This document shows, one piece after another, positions 17,285 through 26,079 of a stretch of 64,000 nucleotides of DNA (its first letter is position 1; each line of letters begins with the position of its first letter). The stretch spans positions 62,001 to 126,000 of the forward strand of contig NZ_JAJGZV010000009.1 of the NCBI RefSeq assembly GCF_020805785.1, read 5' to 3'. The DNA comes from Flavobacterium chungbukense (GTDB lineage Bacteria; Bacteroidota; Bacteroidia; Flavobacteriales; Flavobacteriaceae). Below the pieces are notes generated by a model. The model worked only from the letters and a program-made list of their open reading frames with translations, was not told where the DNA came from and did not search any database. Both the position numbers and the translations under genes were made by a program.

Positions 17285-17632
17285 TTAAAATTTCAAATTC
17301 TGAGTTTCTTTCTGAGCAAATTCTTTAATGCGTTTTTCGACTTCATAAAAAACAGAAATCGCTTTTTCTCCAGCTTCTGTCAATCGTGCTCCGCCTCCGC
17401 CTTTTCCGCCAAGAAGTTTTTCAACAAGGGGAGTTTCGGCACGTTGATTCATTTCTTCAACCAGTTGCCAAGCCTGTCGATAAGCCATTTTCATTTCTTT
17501 CGCAGCATTGGTAATCGATCCGGTTTTTTGAATGTTTTCTAAAAGCCATATTTTTCCAATTCCAAGAAAAGCACCTTCCATTTCTTCAATCCAAACCCGA
17601 ACTTCAACGGTATATTTCTTATTTTCTGCCAT
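17285..17632 (-). CDS. ModE N-terminal-domain winged-helix regulator
   Basis: 115 residues containing only the winged helix-turn-helix of ModE/LysR-type regulators (GSITNAAKEMKMAYRQAWQLVEEMNQ, then the wing GGKGGGGARLTEAGEKAI). The molybdate-binding MOP domains of full ModE are absent. Such stand-alone forms usually regulate molybdate or molybdopterin genes, but none is nearby. The gap towards leuS carries two direct repeats of CAATAATACGTA that could be its operator. Confidence 0.85.
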   Translation of the reverse strand: MAENKKYTVEVRVWIEEMEGAFLGIGKIWLLENIQKTGSITNAAKEMKMAYRQAWQLVEEMNQRAETPLVEKLLGGKGGGGARLTEAGEKAISVFYEVEKRIKEFAQKETQNLKF

Positions 17633-17665
17633 CGATTTTCAATGTAAACAAGTATTTATTACTTA

Positions 17666-17701
17666 CAATAATACGTATTTTTACTTAATCAATAATACGT
17701 A
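17666..17701. promoter_or_regulatory. Candidate operator: two CAATAATACGTA direct repeats
   Basis: Identical 12-mers begin at 17666 and 17690, 24 nt apart, just upstream of the divergent ModE-like gene. Each contains the palindrome TACGTA. The spacing of about two helix turns suits a dimer or two adjacent dimers. Autoregulation is inferred only. Confidence 0.4.
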
Positions 17702-17735
17702 AAATGTAAATTTATTTGTTTGTCAGCGAAATAGC

Positions 17736-17766
17736 TTTGGAACAAGCCACAATAAATGTAAATTTG
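17736..17766 (+). promoter_or_regulatory. leuS promoter
   Basis: TTTG at 17736-17739, 19 nt, then TAAATTTG at 17759-17766. Both halves of the Bacteroidota consensus are present. The predicted leader is about 55 nt and contains the CTTAG repeats. Confidence 0.75.
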
Positions 17767-17786
17767 CGCATAAATAATTAGTGAAA

Positions 17787-17826
17787 AGCCTTAGAACCTT
17801 AGTCACTTAGAATCTTAGTCACTTAG
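17787..17826 (+). repeat. CTTAG-word repeats in the leuS leader
   Basis: Five CTTAG words separated by 3-4 variable bases fill the leader up to the start codon. Similar CTTAG/CTCAG words occur at 44083-44118. They are degenerate, lack a stable stem, and may be a species-wide intergenic repeat or may influence leuS translation. Confidence 0.6.
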
Positions 17827-17828
17827 AA

Positions 17829-20702
17829 ATGAAATACAATCCAAACGAAATTGACGCCAAATGGCAAAAATATTGGGCAGAAAATCAAACTTTTGCAGCA
17901 AAAAATAACTCTGAAAAACCGAAACATTATGTACTCGATATGTTTCCTTATCCATCTGGAGCAGGATTACACGTTGGACATCCTCTGGGTTATATCGCTT
18001 CAGATGTGTATTCTCGTTTCAAAAGACATCAAGGTTTCAATGTTTTGCACCCAATGGGTTACGACAGTTTCGGATTGCCGGCAGAACAATATGCGATTCA
18101 GACAGGACAACGTCCAGAAGATACAACGCGTGTAAATATTGACGGTGGAGTTGATAAAGAAGGAAAACAAATCGCAGGTTACAGAAAACAGTTAGATAAA
18201 ATCGGATTTTCTTTTGATTGGAGTCGCGAAGTGCGAACTTCAAATCCTGATTATTACAAACATACACAATGGATTTTTATCCAATTGTTCAATTCTTGGT
18301 ATTGCAGAAAACAAGGAAAAGCATTTGACATTTCAGAATTGGTAACTGTTTTTGAAGAAAGTGGAAATGCATTGGTTGAGGCAGTTTGTGATGACAACGT
18401 TGTTATTTTTACTGCTGAAGAATGGAATTCGTATTCTGAAGATCAAAAAGAGAAAATCTTATTGCAATACAGATTAACCTATTTGGCGGAAACCGAAGTA
18501 AACTGGTGTCCAGGTTTAGGAACTGTGTTGGCAAACGACGAAATTGTAAACGGAGTTTCGGAACGTGGAGGCTTTCCTGTTATAAGAAAAAAAATGACAC
18601 AATGGAGCATGCGAATTTCTGCTTATGCCGAACGCTTGCTTCAAGGTCTAAATGATATCGATTGGAGCGAGTCAATCAAAGAATCTCAAAGAAACTGGAT
18701 TGGGAAATCGGTTGGTGCTTTGGTGACTTTTAATGTGAAAAATCACAATGAAGTAATCGAGGTATTTACAACAAGACCTGACACTATTTTTGGAGTTACT
18801 TTTATGACTTTGGCACCAGAACATGATTTGGTGGCTAAAATTACAACTCCAGAACAAAAAGAAGCTGTTGAAGCCTATATCGAAAAAACTTCAAAACGTT
18901 CTGAGCGTGAGCGTATGGCCGATGTAAAAACGATTTCTGGAGTATTTACAGGAGCTTATGCAGAACATCCTTTTACAAAAGAAGCTATTCCGGTTTGGAT
19001 TGGTGATTATGTTTTGGCAGGTTACGGAACTGGTGCTGTAATGGCGGTTCCTTGCGGAGACGAAAGAGATTATGCTTTTGCTAATTTCTTTAAAGGTCAT
19101 CCCGAGGCTTCGGGAGGAATGCCTCCGATTAAGAATATCTTTGCAAATGTTGATATTTCTGAAGCCGCTTACGGATCTAAAGACAACGTTGAAATCACAG
19201 CTTCTGATTTCTTAAACGGATTAAATTATAAAGATGCAAAATCAAAAGCGATTTATAAATTAGAAGAAATCGGACAAGGAAAAGGAAAAACAAATTACCG
19301 TTTGCGTGATGCTGTTTTCTCTCGTCAGCGTTATTGGGGAGAACCTTTCCCAGTTTATTATGTGAACGGATTGCCTAAAATGATTGACGCGCAACATTTG
19401 CCAATTATTTTACCGGAAGTAGAAAAATATTTACCAACCGAAGACGGTTTGCCACCTTTAGGAAACGCAGCAGTTTGGGCTTGGGATACAAAACAAAACA
19501 AAGTTGTCAATACAGATTTAGTTGACAATGTTTCGATTTTTGCTTTAGAATTAAATACAATGCCAGGTTGGGCGGGAAGTTCATGGTATTGGATGCGTTA
19601 TATGGATGCGCACAACGAAAATGAATTTGCAAGCAAGGAAGCTTTGGCGTATTGGGAAAGTGTTGATTTATACATTGGTGGAAGTGAACATGCAACCGGA
19701 CACTTGTTGTATTCTCGTTTCTGGAACAAATTCTTAAAAGACAAAGGTTTTGCTCCGACTGAAGAACCATTCAAAAAACTGATCAATCAGGGAATGATTT
19801 TGGGGACAAGTGCTTTAGTTTATAGAGTTTCTGGTACAAATAAATATGTATCTAAAAATCTTATAGGAAATTATGAAACTGAAGCTTTGCATATTGATGT
19901 TAATATGGTGAATGCAGCAGATGAAATTGATGTAGAAAGATTGAAAAGATGGCAACCTCAATTTGAAGATGGTGAATTTATATTAGACAATGGAAAGTTC
20001 ATCGTTGGACGTGAAGTTGAGAAAATGTCTAAGCGTTGGTATAATGTTGTAAATCCTGATGATATTTGTAATGAATATGGAGCAGATACTCTTCGTTTGT
20101 ATGAAATGTTCTTAGGGCCATTAGAGCAAACAAAACCTTGGAGTACTGGAGGTATTACAGGAGTATTTGGTTTCTTGAAAAAATTATGGAGATTGTATTT
20201 TGATGACAACGGTTTAATCGTAAACAATGACGAACCAACAAAAGACAACTTAAAATCATTGCACAAAACCATTAAAAAAGTAGCTGAAGATATCGAGAAT
20301 TTCTCTTTCAATACTTCGGTTTCTCAGTTTATGATTTGTGTAAACGAATTGTCTTCTCAAAACTGTCATTCAAGAGCGATCTTAGAACCATTAACAATTT
20401 TAGTTTCGCCATACGCGCCACACATTGCTGAAGAATTATGGTCACAGTTAGGGCATGCAACTTCAATTTCAGAAGTTGCTTTCCCAATTTTCGAAGAGAA
20501 ACATTTAGTTGAAACGAATAAAGAATATCCAGTTTCTTTCAACGGAAAAATGCGTTTTACAATCGAATTGCCTTTGGATTTAACTAAAGAACAAATCGAA
20601 GAAATTGTAATGAAAGACGAAAGAACACAAAAACAATTAGACGGTAGAACTCCTAATAAAGTGATTATCGTTCCTGGGAAAATTATCAACCTTGTAGGTT
20701 AA
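17829..20702 (+). CDS. leuS: Leucyl-tRNA synthetase
   Basis: 957 residues, a class I synthetase. The HIGH motif is HVGH at 48-51. The CP1 editing domain carries the TTRPDT-like FTTRPDTIFGVTF and GTGAVMAVPCGDERDYAFA. KMSKR lies near residue 732, followed by the anticodon-binding domain. Shortly after the editing motif the peptide HPEASGG is encoded by TCCCGAGGCTTCGGGA (19100-19115), a palindrome also found intergenically in this window. It looks like a small in-frame repeat insertion. The gene is monocistronic, with a clear promoter and terminator. Confidence 0.98.
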   Translation: MKYNPNEIDAKWQKYWAENQTFAAKNNSEKPKHYVLDMFPYPSGAGLHVGHPLGYIASDVYSRFKRHQGFNVLHPMGYDSFGLPAEQYAIQTGQRPEDTTRVNIDGGVDKEGKQIAGYRKQLDKIGFSFDWSREVRTSNPDYYKHTQWIFIQLFNSWYCRKQGKAFDISELVTVFEESGNALVEAVCDDNVVIFTAEEWNSYSEDQKEKILLQYRLTYLAETEVNWCPGLGTVLANDEIVNGVSERGGFPVIRKKMTQWSMRISAYAERLLQGLNDIDWSESIKESQRNWIGKSVGALVTFNVKNHNEVIEVFTTRPDTIFGVTFMTLAPEHDLVAKITTPEQKEAVEAYIEKTSKRSERERMADVKTISGVFTGAYAEHPFTKEAIPVWIGDYVLAGYGTGAVMAVPCGDERDYAFANFFKGHPEASGGMPPIKNIFANVDISEAAYGSKDNVEITASDFLNGLNYKDAKSKAIYKLEEIGQGKGKTNYRLRDAVFSRQRYWGEPFPVYYVNGLPKMIDAQHLPIILPEVEKYLPTEDGLPPLGNAAVWAWDTKQNKVVNTDLVDNVSIFALELNTMPGWAGSSWYWMRYMDAHNENEFASKEALAYWESVDLYIGGSEHATGHLLYSRFWNKFLKDKGFAPTEEPFKKLINQGMILGTSALVYRVSGTNKYVSKNLIGNYETEALHIDVNMVNAADEIDVERLKRWQPQFEDGEFILDNGKFIVGREVEKMSKRWYNVVNPDDICNEYGADTLRLYEMFLGPLEQTKPWSTGGITGVFGFLKKLWRLYFDDNGLIVNNDEPTKDNLKSLHKTIKKVAEDIENFSFNTSVSQFMICVNELSSQNCHSRAILEPLTILVSPYAPHIAEELWSQLGHATSISEVAFPIFEEKHLVETNKEYPVSFNGKMRFTIELPLDLTKEQIEEIVMKDERTQKQLDGRTPNKVIIVPGKIINLVG

Positions 20703-20721
20703 TTTTAAAATTCCAATATAG

Positions 20722-20763
20722 AAAAATCCAAATTCCAATTCTGTTGGGATTTGGATTTTTTTT
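20722..20763 (+). terminator. Terminator of leuS
   Basis: AAATCCAAATTCCAA, a short loop, TTGGGATTTGGATTT and a run of eight T. It resembles the terminator at 8423-8466. Confidence 0.85.
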
Positions 20764-20774
20764 ACGTCTAGTCC

Positions 20775-20878
20775 TGTCAGTCTGAGCGAAGTCGAAGACC
20801 ACGCACGTAACTCTACAAAGATTGGCGATTTTCTTTGCGGAGCTTCTTGCGAGGTCTTCGACTTCGCTCAGACTGACA
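20775..20878. repeat. Long inverted repeat (TGTCAGTCTGAGCG type) after leuS
   Basis: The arms TGTCAGTCTGAGCGAAGTCG and CGACTTCGCTCAGACTGACA pair over more than 25 bp. The core GATTGGCGATTTTCTTTGCG matches the reverse complement of the core at 783-886. The rest of the 385-base gap to 21087 holds a GCGACGTAGCGCCTTTGCG word and the lipoprotein terminator. Confidence 0.8.
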
Positions 20879-21013
20879 ATGTATGTGGTTTATTATTTGG
20901 AGAAAGAGACTTTGCGACGTAGCGCCTTTGCGAGCAAATAATCTTGCGTTTTTTTTAAATTAAAGAAGAAATCATATATTTTGATAAGTCTCAGAAAGAA
21001 TTAAAAGAAATAT

Positions 21014-21053
21014 AAAAAAAAGAAGCTTCGTAACCATTACGAAGCTTTCTTTT
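21014..21053 (-). terminator. Terminator of the small lipoprotein gene
   Basis: Read on the minus strand: AAAGCTTCGTAA, loop TGG, TTACGAAGCTTC, then a T-rich tract. Confidence 0.8.
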
Positions 21054-21087
21054 ACCAAAAACAAAAAAATTAAATCCTAATCTTTAC

Positions 21088-21489
21088 TTATAGAGGGAAA
21101 ACGTATGGAGTAAGAGATAGTACAATTATTCCATCACTATTTGCTGTAACAGTTAGTTCGTTTTCTAATTTTCCTCCAATATAAATTTTTCCAGTTAGCG
21201 TTTGTCCAGCAACACCGCCAAATCCACTAGCACTTAAAGATGCTCCCGTAGATTTTGCTTCTGCAGTAAATTCTTTTGTCCAAGGTAGCTTTGTAAGATC
21301 TTCGTTTAATGCATTTCCGCCTTTTTCTAAATAAGTAACAGATGTTTTTCCACTGTAATTTCCAGTTATTTCGTATTTAACATCTCTTGATCCAGTTCCA
21401 GAGTTATTATTATCGTCATCGCTGCTGCAAGAAGCAAATGTAAATACAAGAGTTAATGCTAGCATTATTTGTTTTAAATGTGTTTTCAT
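21088..21489 (-). CDS. Small lipoprotein of unknown function
   Basis: 133 residues with a lipoprotein signal (lipobox FASC, Cys21) followed by SSDDDNNN, the acidic/Asn linker seen on many Bacteroidota surface lipoproteins. The mature part has beta-sandwich-like sequence (YEITGNYSGKTSVTYL, GQTLTGKIYIGGKLENELTV). I recognise no family with confidence. It has its own promoter and terminator. Confidence 0.75.
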   Translation of the reverse strand: MKTHLKQIMLALTLVFTFASCSSDDDNNNSGTGSRDVKYEITGNYSGKTSVTYLEKGGNALNEDLTKLPWTKEFTAEAKSTGASLSASGFGGVAGQTLTGKIYIGGKLENELTVTANSDGIIVLSLTPYVFPL

Positions 21490-21531
21490 GTGTAAATTCT
21501 TTAATTATTTATATTCAAAATCTGATTTAAA

Positions 21532-21563
21532 CAAAGTTAGAAGCTAATAAATCGGGTAGCAAT
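21532..21563 (-). promoter_or_regulatory. Promoter of the small lipoprotein gene
   Basis: On the minus strand ATTG is followed by 20 nt and TAACTTTG, a good match to both consensus elements. It gives a leader of about 35 nt. Confidence 0.7.
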
Positions 21564-21667
21564 ACCTGATAAAATGTATTTTTTTTTACCTGATTACAGG
21601 TAAAAGAGCTTGTTTTTGTTTCGAAAGTCATTAAGCTTTAATAACTTTGAGTAATTGCCCTACAATT

Positions 21668-23656
21668 ATGAATAAAATCCACGCCCTACTTTTCTTTTTG
21701 TTTTTCTCAGTAATTTCCAATTCTCAGGTAATTCTTTCATTAGATGATGATACTGCGTACATTGACAGTATTGTTAAAATCACAAAAAACACAAAATCCG
21801 ATAGCGTAAAGAGTTTGAATAGTTTTAGATTGTCCAAACTGTTTTTAATGGCGCAGGACGCAAAAAGTTCTAAAGAATATCTGGAACAAGCCAATCGGTT
21901 AAAAGTGAAATTTCCTTTTTTGCGTGATGCATCAATTTTTTATAATGCTTCTAGCTTTCTTGCAAAAGGAGATATGGAAGGTTTTGAAAAAACTTTGCTC
22001 GAAGCTAATTCTAAACTAAAAAAATACCGAAATAAAGAAGCGTATAAACTTCGAGCTGTTATACTTCAGAACTACGGAATTATGCAACAGCGAAAAAATA
22101 ATGAAAACGCTTATATGAAATTGTTGATCAATGAAGCGATTCCGATTGCTAAAAAAAGTGGCGATTATGAATTGATCAGCGCTTTGAATAAAGCGGTTGC
22201 GATTATTTTTATGAATAATAATGAACGCGAAAAAGCCTCAGAATATCTTGGTCAGGCACAGAAATATATTGAAAACACCAGTAAAAATTCTGCGACTTTG
22301 GCAGAATCTAAAGTGGAAACATATATTATAAATGCAGAAAATTTAGTGGAGCTTAAACATTTTTATGACGCTAAAGAAATTCTAGATAAGGCATATTCGA
22401 CTTTAGAAAAATACCCAGAATCAAACTTAAACGATTCTTATTTTTATTCGGAAGGAATTTACTATGCAAAACAAAATAAACATAGTGAAGCTTTGGTGAG
22501 TTATGGAAAAGGAATTAAATCTGCCGAAAATCATCAAAATGCTATTGCCTTAAACAGATTGAAATTTGCTGAATATGAAGTACTTTTTAAACTCAAAAAT
22601 TATGATAAAGCCAAAAGCAATTTAGAATATCTAATAGCAAAAACACCCTTTATTGTAGATAAAAAGAACTATTACAAAGAATTGTCTAAAGTTTATAATG
22701 CGACAAAAGAGTTTCCAAAAGCTTATTTCTATTCTAATAAATACAACATTATTAATGACAGTCTTAACGATGCAAAACTGAAAAAAGAAATTGTAGAACT
22801 CGAGGCGAAATATAAAAAAGCAGAAAGCGAAAGAAAAATTAATTTGCTGCAGTCGGAGAATGAAAAGGCAGTTTTGCAAGGAAATAATAACCGTTTAAAT
22901 TCGATGCTCTTGGCAGTGCTTTCATTTTTACTGTTTTTAACGGTTTTGTTTTTATGGATGTATAATAATTATCAAAAAAAGCTAAGTTTTCAAAAAGAAC
23001 TAAATCATAAGCAAGAATTATCTGCACTCGAAAATCAGCAGAAATTATCGATTTCCAATGCTTTAATTGAAGGAGAAGAAATTGAAAGAAAAAGGATTGC
23101 TCGAGAATTGCATGACGGTCTTGGCAGTATGCTTTCGGGTTTAAAAATGCATTTGAGCCTTGCCGATAGAGAAAATAAAGAAATAGGTTCTAATATTAAC
23201 GGAATGCTTAATGATTCAATCAAAGAGCTTCGCAATATTTCTCAGAATTTAATGCCAGAAAGTTTGATGAAATTAGGATTGGAACATGCATTAAAAGATT
23301 TATGTGCTTCACATTCTACCTCAGAAACTACGATTGATTTTCAGTATTTAATTAAAAAATCAGCATTTCCACAGCATTTTAAAATCATGATTTATAGAAT
23401 TATTCAGGAACTTTTGAATAATGCTTTAAAATATGCAAAAGCCTCGCAGATTCTAATTTCCTGTTCGCAAAATAAAGATGTTTTTTATATTACAGTTGAA
23501 GATAACGGAATCGGATTTAATGTTAAACATGCTGAAAAAAGAGATGGAATGGGTTTGAGAAACATTAAAAATCGTGTGGCTTTTTTGAATGGAAAGCTAG
23601 AAATTGATTCTGTTCCGAATAAAGGAACTTCTACTTATATAGAATTGAATATATAA
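21668..23656 (+). CDS. TPR-containing NarL-type sensor histidine kinase
   Basis: 662 residues with a signal-like N-terminus (about 1-20), then an extracytoplasmic region of tetratricopeptide-like helical repeats to about residue 400. One membrane helix at about 412-434 and a coiled coil follow. The HisKA_3 dimerisation domain has phospho-acceptor H482 in IARELHDGLGSML. The HATPase has VEDNGIGF and the lid DGMGLRNIKNRV. I start at the ATG 21668, as the earlier TTG would put polar residues before the signal sequence. It pairs with the LuxR-type regulator 15 nt downstream. Confidence 0.9.
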   Translation: MNKIHALLFFLFFSVISNSQVILSLDDDTAYIDSIVKITKNTKSDSVKSLNSFRLSKLFLMAQDAKSSKEYLEQANRLKVKFPFLRDASIFYNASSFLAKGDMEGFEKTLLEANSKLKKYRNKEAYKLRAVILQNYGIMQQRKNNENAYMKLLINEAIPIAKKSGDYELISALNKAVAIIFMNNNEREKASEYLGQAQKYIENTSKNSATLAESKVETYIINAENLVELKHFYDAKEILDKAYSTLEKYPESNLNDSYFYSEGIYYAKQNKHSEALVSYGKGIKSAENHQNAIALNRLKFAEYEVLFKLKNYDKAKSNLEYLIAKTPFIVDKKNYYKELSKVYNATKEFPKAYFYSNKYNIINDSLNDAKLKKEIVELEAKYKKAESERKINLLQSENEKAVLQGNNNRLNSMLLAVLSFLLFLTVLFLWMYNNYQKKLSFQKELNHKQELSALENQQKLSISNALIEGEEIERKRIARELHDGLGSMLSGLKMHLSLADRENKEIGSNINGMLNDSIKELRNISQNLMPESLMKLGLEHALKDLCASHSTSETTIDFQYLIKKSAFPQHFKIMIYRIIQELLNNALKYAKASQILISCSQNKDVFYITVEDNGIGFNVKHAEKRDGMGLRNIKNRVAFLNGKLEIDSVPNKGTSTYIELNI

Positions 23657-23671
23657 CCTCAAATTTTTAGT

Positions 23672-24301
23672 ATGAGATATAAAACAGTAATTGTAGACGA
23701 TCATCCGATAGTTATTTCGGGTATTGCAGGTTTGTTGTCCGATTTGGAAAATATTGAAATTGTACAAAAATTTGAATCTGGAATATCGCTTTTAGATTAT
23801 ATAGAAGATCATAAAATCGATTTGATTTTGATGGATATTTTTCTTCCTATAATAAATGGAGTTGATTTGTGTAAAACAATCAAACAAAAGCATCCGAAAA
23901 TTGTCATTATCGGCATGAGCAGCCAGTCTGAAAGAAGTTTGGTAATGCAGTTTATTCAAAACGGGGGGAATGGCTATATTTTGAAAAATGCTTCATTTGA
24001 TGAATTCAAAAATTGTATTTACAAGGCGATTGACGGCGAAATTGTTTTTAGCGAAGAAGTAAAAACGATTATCAGCCAACCATTGTCTGAAGATTTAGAA
24101 CGCATTCCAGGTTTAAGCAGAAGAGAACGCGATATTGCTTTGCTGCTTTCTCAAGGAAAATCGACTCAGGAAATTGCCGACGATTTGTTTTTGAGTTTTT
24201 TAACCGTACAAACGCATCGTCGAAATATTCTTCAGAAATATAAAATGAAAAATGTGGCAGAATTAATCACTTTTCTTTTGAAAAACAACATGCTTAATTA
24301 A
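23672..24301 (+). CDS. NarL/FixJ-family response regulator
   Basis: 209 residues. The receiver domain has D9-D10, phospho-acceptor D55 in ILMDIFLP, and switch residues S and K (IGMSSQ, YILKNAS). The LuxR-type helix-turn-helix is at about 145-205 (LSRRERDIALLLSQGKSTQE onward). It is the output of the adjacent TPR kinase. Targets are unknown. Confidence 0.93.
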   Translation: MRYKTVIVDDHPIVISGIAGLLSDLENIEIVQKFESGISLLDYIEDHKIDLILMDIFLPIINGVDLCKTIKQKHPKIVIIGMSSQSERSLVMQFIQNGGNGYILKNASFDEFKNCIYKAIDGEIVFSEEVKTIISQPLSEDLERIPGLSRRERDIALLLSQGKSTQEIADDLFLSFLTVQTHRRNILQKYKMKNVAELITFLLKNNMLN

Positions 24302-24405
24302 GTCAAATGTGGTCATAAAATGTCAAAATGACATTTTGTTAAAATGGTTCGTAATTTGCAGTTTGTTTTGTAAATTTAAAATCAATCTAAAAAATCAAAA
24401 AAACT

Positions 24406-25092
24406 ATGGGATCTGGATATCTAATTATTGCTGGAGCTATCATGCTGTTCAGTTGGCTGGTAAGTTCTCAGCTAAAGAGTAAATTTGAACTATATTCTAA
24501 ATTACAACTAAGAAACGGAATGAGCGGTGCTGAAATCGCTGAAAAAATGCTTGCCGACAACGGAATTACAGATGTTCGTGTTATCTCGACACCAGGTCAG
24601 TTAACCGATCATTATAATCCTTCAGATAAAACAGTAAATTTAAGTGAAGCCGTTTACAGTCACAGAAATGCGGCGGCTGCGGCAGTTGCAGCTCATGAAT
24701 GCGGTCACGCAGTACAACACGCAATTGGTTATGAATGGCTAACAATGCGTTCTAAATTAGTGCCGATTGTAAGTGTAGCTTCAAACTACGTACAATGGAT
24801 TTTAATTGCAGGAATTCTAATGATTAAAGTTTTTCCTCAATTATTATTGGTTGGTATTATCATTTTTGCGGCAACAACATTGTTTTCTGTTATTACGCTT
24901 CCTGTTGAATACGATGCGAGTAATCGTGCTTTGGCTTGGTTAGAAAATAAACATATGCTAACGCAAGAAGAACAAGCAGGAGCAAAAGATGCGCTAAAAT
25001 GGGCAGCGCGAACTTATGTAGTAGCGGCAATTGGTTCGATTGCAACGTTGTTGTACTATATCTCGATTTATTCTGGAAGTAGAAGGAACTAA
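24406..25092 (+). CDS. Neutral zinc metallopeptidase, membrane-bound (YugP-like)
   Basis: 228 residues. The zinc motif HECGH lies at 97-101 in AAAVAAHECGHAVQHAIGY, and membrane segments lie near 3-20, 123-150 and 203-222. This layout matches the YugP-like family of membrane zinc peptidases. The substrate is unknown. It is a single-gene unit ending at the terminator 25142-25176. Confidence 0.88.
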   Translation: MGSGYLIIAGAIMLFSWLVSSQLKSKFELYSKLQLRNGMSGAEIAEKMLADNGITDVRVISTPGQLTDHYNPSDKTVNLSEAVYSHRNAAAAAVAAHECGHAVQHAIGYEWLTMRSKLVPIVSVASNYVQWILIAGILMIKVFPQLLLVGIIIFAATTLFSVITLPVEYDASNRALAWLENKHMLTQEEQAGAKDALKWAARTYVVAAIGSIATLLYYISIYSGSRRN

Positions 25093-25141
25093 TTTTTTAA
25101 TTTGATAATTGAGTTAATTAGTCAATTAGATAATTTATAGC

Positions 25142-25176
25142 AAACCCGACAGATTTTAAAAATCTGTTGGGTTTTT
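25142..25176 (+). terminator. Terminator of the zinc peptidase gene
   Basis: AAACCCGACAGATTTT pairs with AAAATCTGTTGGGTTT and is followed by Ts. Confidence 0.8.
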
Positions 25177-25251
25177 AGTTTTGTGATATCTTTTTCTGAA
25201 AAATCATTCCGTGGGAATGTTTCGTTGCTAGAGCTAAAATACGGATAGAGT

Positions 25252-25300
25252 AAGTTCCGAAGGAACAAATTATATTGTAGAGCTGGACTTCAGTCCAGTT
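25252..25300 (-). repeat. Partial copy of the GGACTGAAGTCCAG repeat
   Basis: AGTTCCGAAGGAACAAATTA continues into TATTGTAGAGCTGGACTTCAG and TCCAG. It is the reverse complement of part of the tandem units at 55853-56282. An ATTCCGTGGGAATG palindrome lies just before it. Confidence 0.7.
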
Positions 25301-25355
25301 TATAATAATGAGTTTTTAAAATTATGTAATTATCAAATTGGCACATTTTCTAATT

Positions 25356-25826
25356 CTAAAGCTGAATCTGTCTGTCAATTTGCTGATCTAAAGAAATAAA
25401 AGTTTCTGTTCTCGAAACGCCTTCAATGGCTTGAATTTTAGTATTCAAAAGTTGCATCAAATGTTCGTTGTCGCGACAGATGATTTTAATTAAAACCGAC
25501 CAGTTTCCTGTTGTATAATGACATTCTAAAACTTCTGGAATCTTTTTTAAATCTTTTACCGCTTCAGAGTTTCTTGAGGCTTTGTCTAGATAAACTCCGA
25601 CAAATGCCATTGTATTATAACCCAAAACTTTTGGATTAACCGTAAACTTAGATCCGGAAATAACGCCAGATTGTTCCAGCTTTTTTAATCTCTGGTGAAT
25701 AGCGGCTCCTGAAATTCCGATTTTATTTGCGATTTGTAGAATTGGTTTTCGGGCATCGTCCATTAAATAACGTAGAATTTCTTTGTCGATTCCGTCAATT
25801 TCAATTAAGAGGGAGTTGATTTTCAT
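25356..25826 (-). CDS. Lrp/AsnC-family transcriptional regulator
   Basis: 156 residues. The N-terminal helix-turn-helix (DGIDKEILRYLMDDARKPIL, then IGISGAAIHQRLKKLEQSG) is followed by the AsnC/RAM effector domain (about 72-150). These proteins sense amino acids as octamers. The target genes are not evident from the neighbourhood, because the gene stands alone. Confidence 0.95.
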   Translation of the reverse strand: MKINSLLIEIDGIDKEILRYLMDDARKPILQIANKIGISGAAIHQRLKKLEQSGVISGSKFTVNPKVLGYNTMAFVGVYLDKASRNSEAVKDLKKIPEVLECHYTTGNWSVLIKIICRDNEHLMQLLNTKIQAIEGVSRTETFISLDQQIDRQIQL

Positions 25827-25875
25827 AACTTATAATTTGAAACTATTTCTTGTGATTTGGGTTTGGAATAGAAAT

Positions 25876-25883
25876 CAAATGTA
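25876..25883 (-). promoter_or_regulatory. -7 element for the Lrp-type gene
   Basis: TACATTTG on the minus strand, 49 nt before the start codon. The rest of the 25827-26079 gap holds AAATTCCAAATTCC words, a TCCGTGGTTTCAACCACAGG palindrome and the hemD terminator. Confidence 0.45.
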
Positions 25884-26016
25884 GTTAAAAGGCTTTAAAT
25901 AATGAAATTTCAATTTTTAAATTCCAAATTCCAAACTTGAAACCTCAAATTTCAATATAGTCCGTGGTTTCAACCACAGGAAAAGGAAGGAGATAAAGAG
26001 AATTGATTAAAAACAA

Positions 26017-26059
26017 AAATTCCAAATCTCAGATGATTAAGCTGAAATTTGGAATTTAA
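26017..26059 (-). terminator. Terminator of hemD
   Basis: On the minus strand AAATTCCAAATTTCAG pairs, with one mismatch, with CTGAGATTTGGAATTT and is followed by T-rich sequence. Confidence 0.6.
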
Positions 26060-26079
26060 ATATTTTTACTTGGTCAGGT

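Noticed and set aside
17153..17542. Plus-strand frame of 129 codons opposite the ModE-like gene
   Set aside because: It starts inside the nested palindrome and is antisense to a clear winged-helix gene; its composition is that of a shadow frame.
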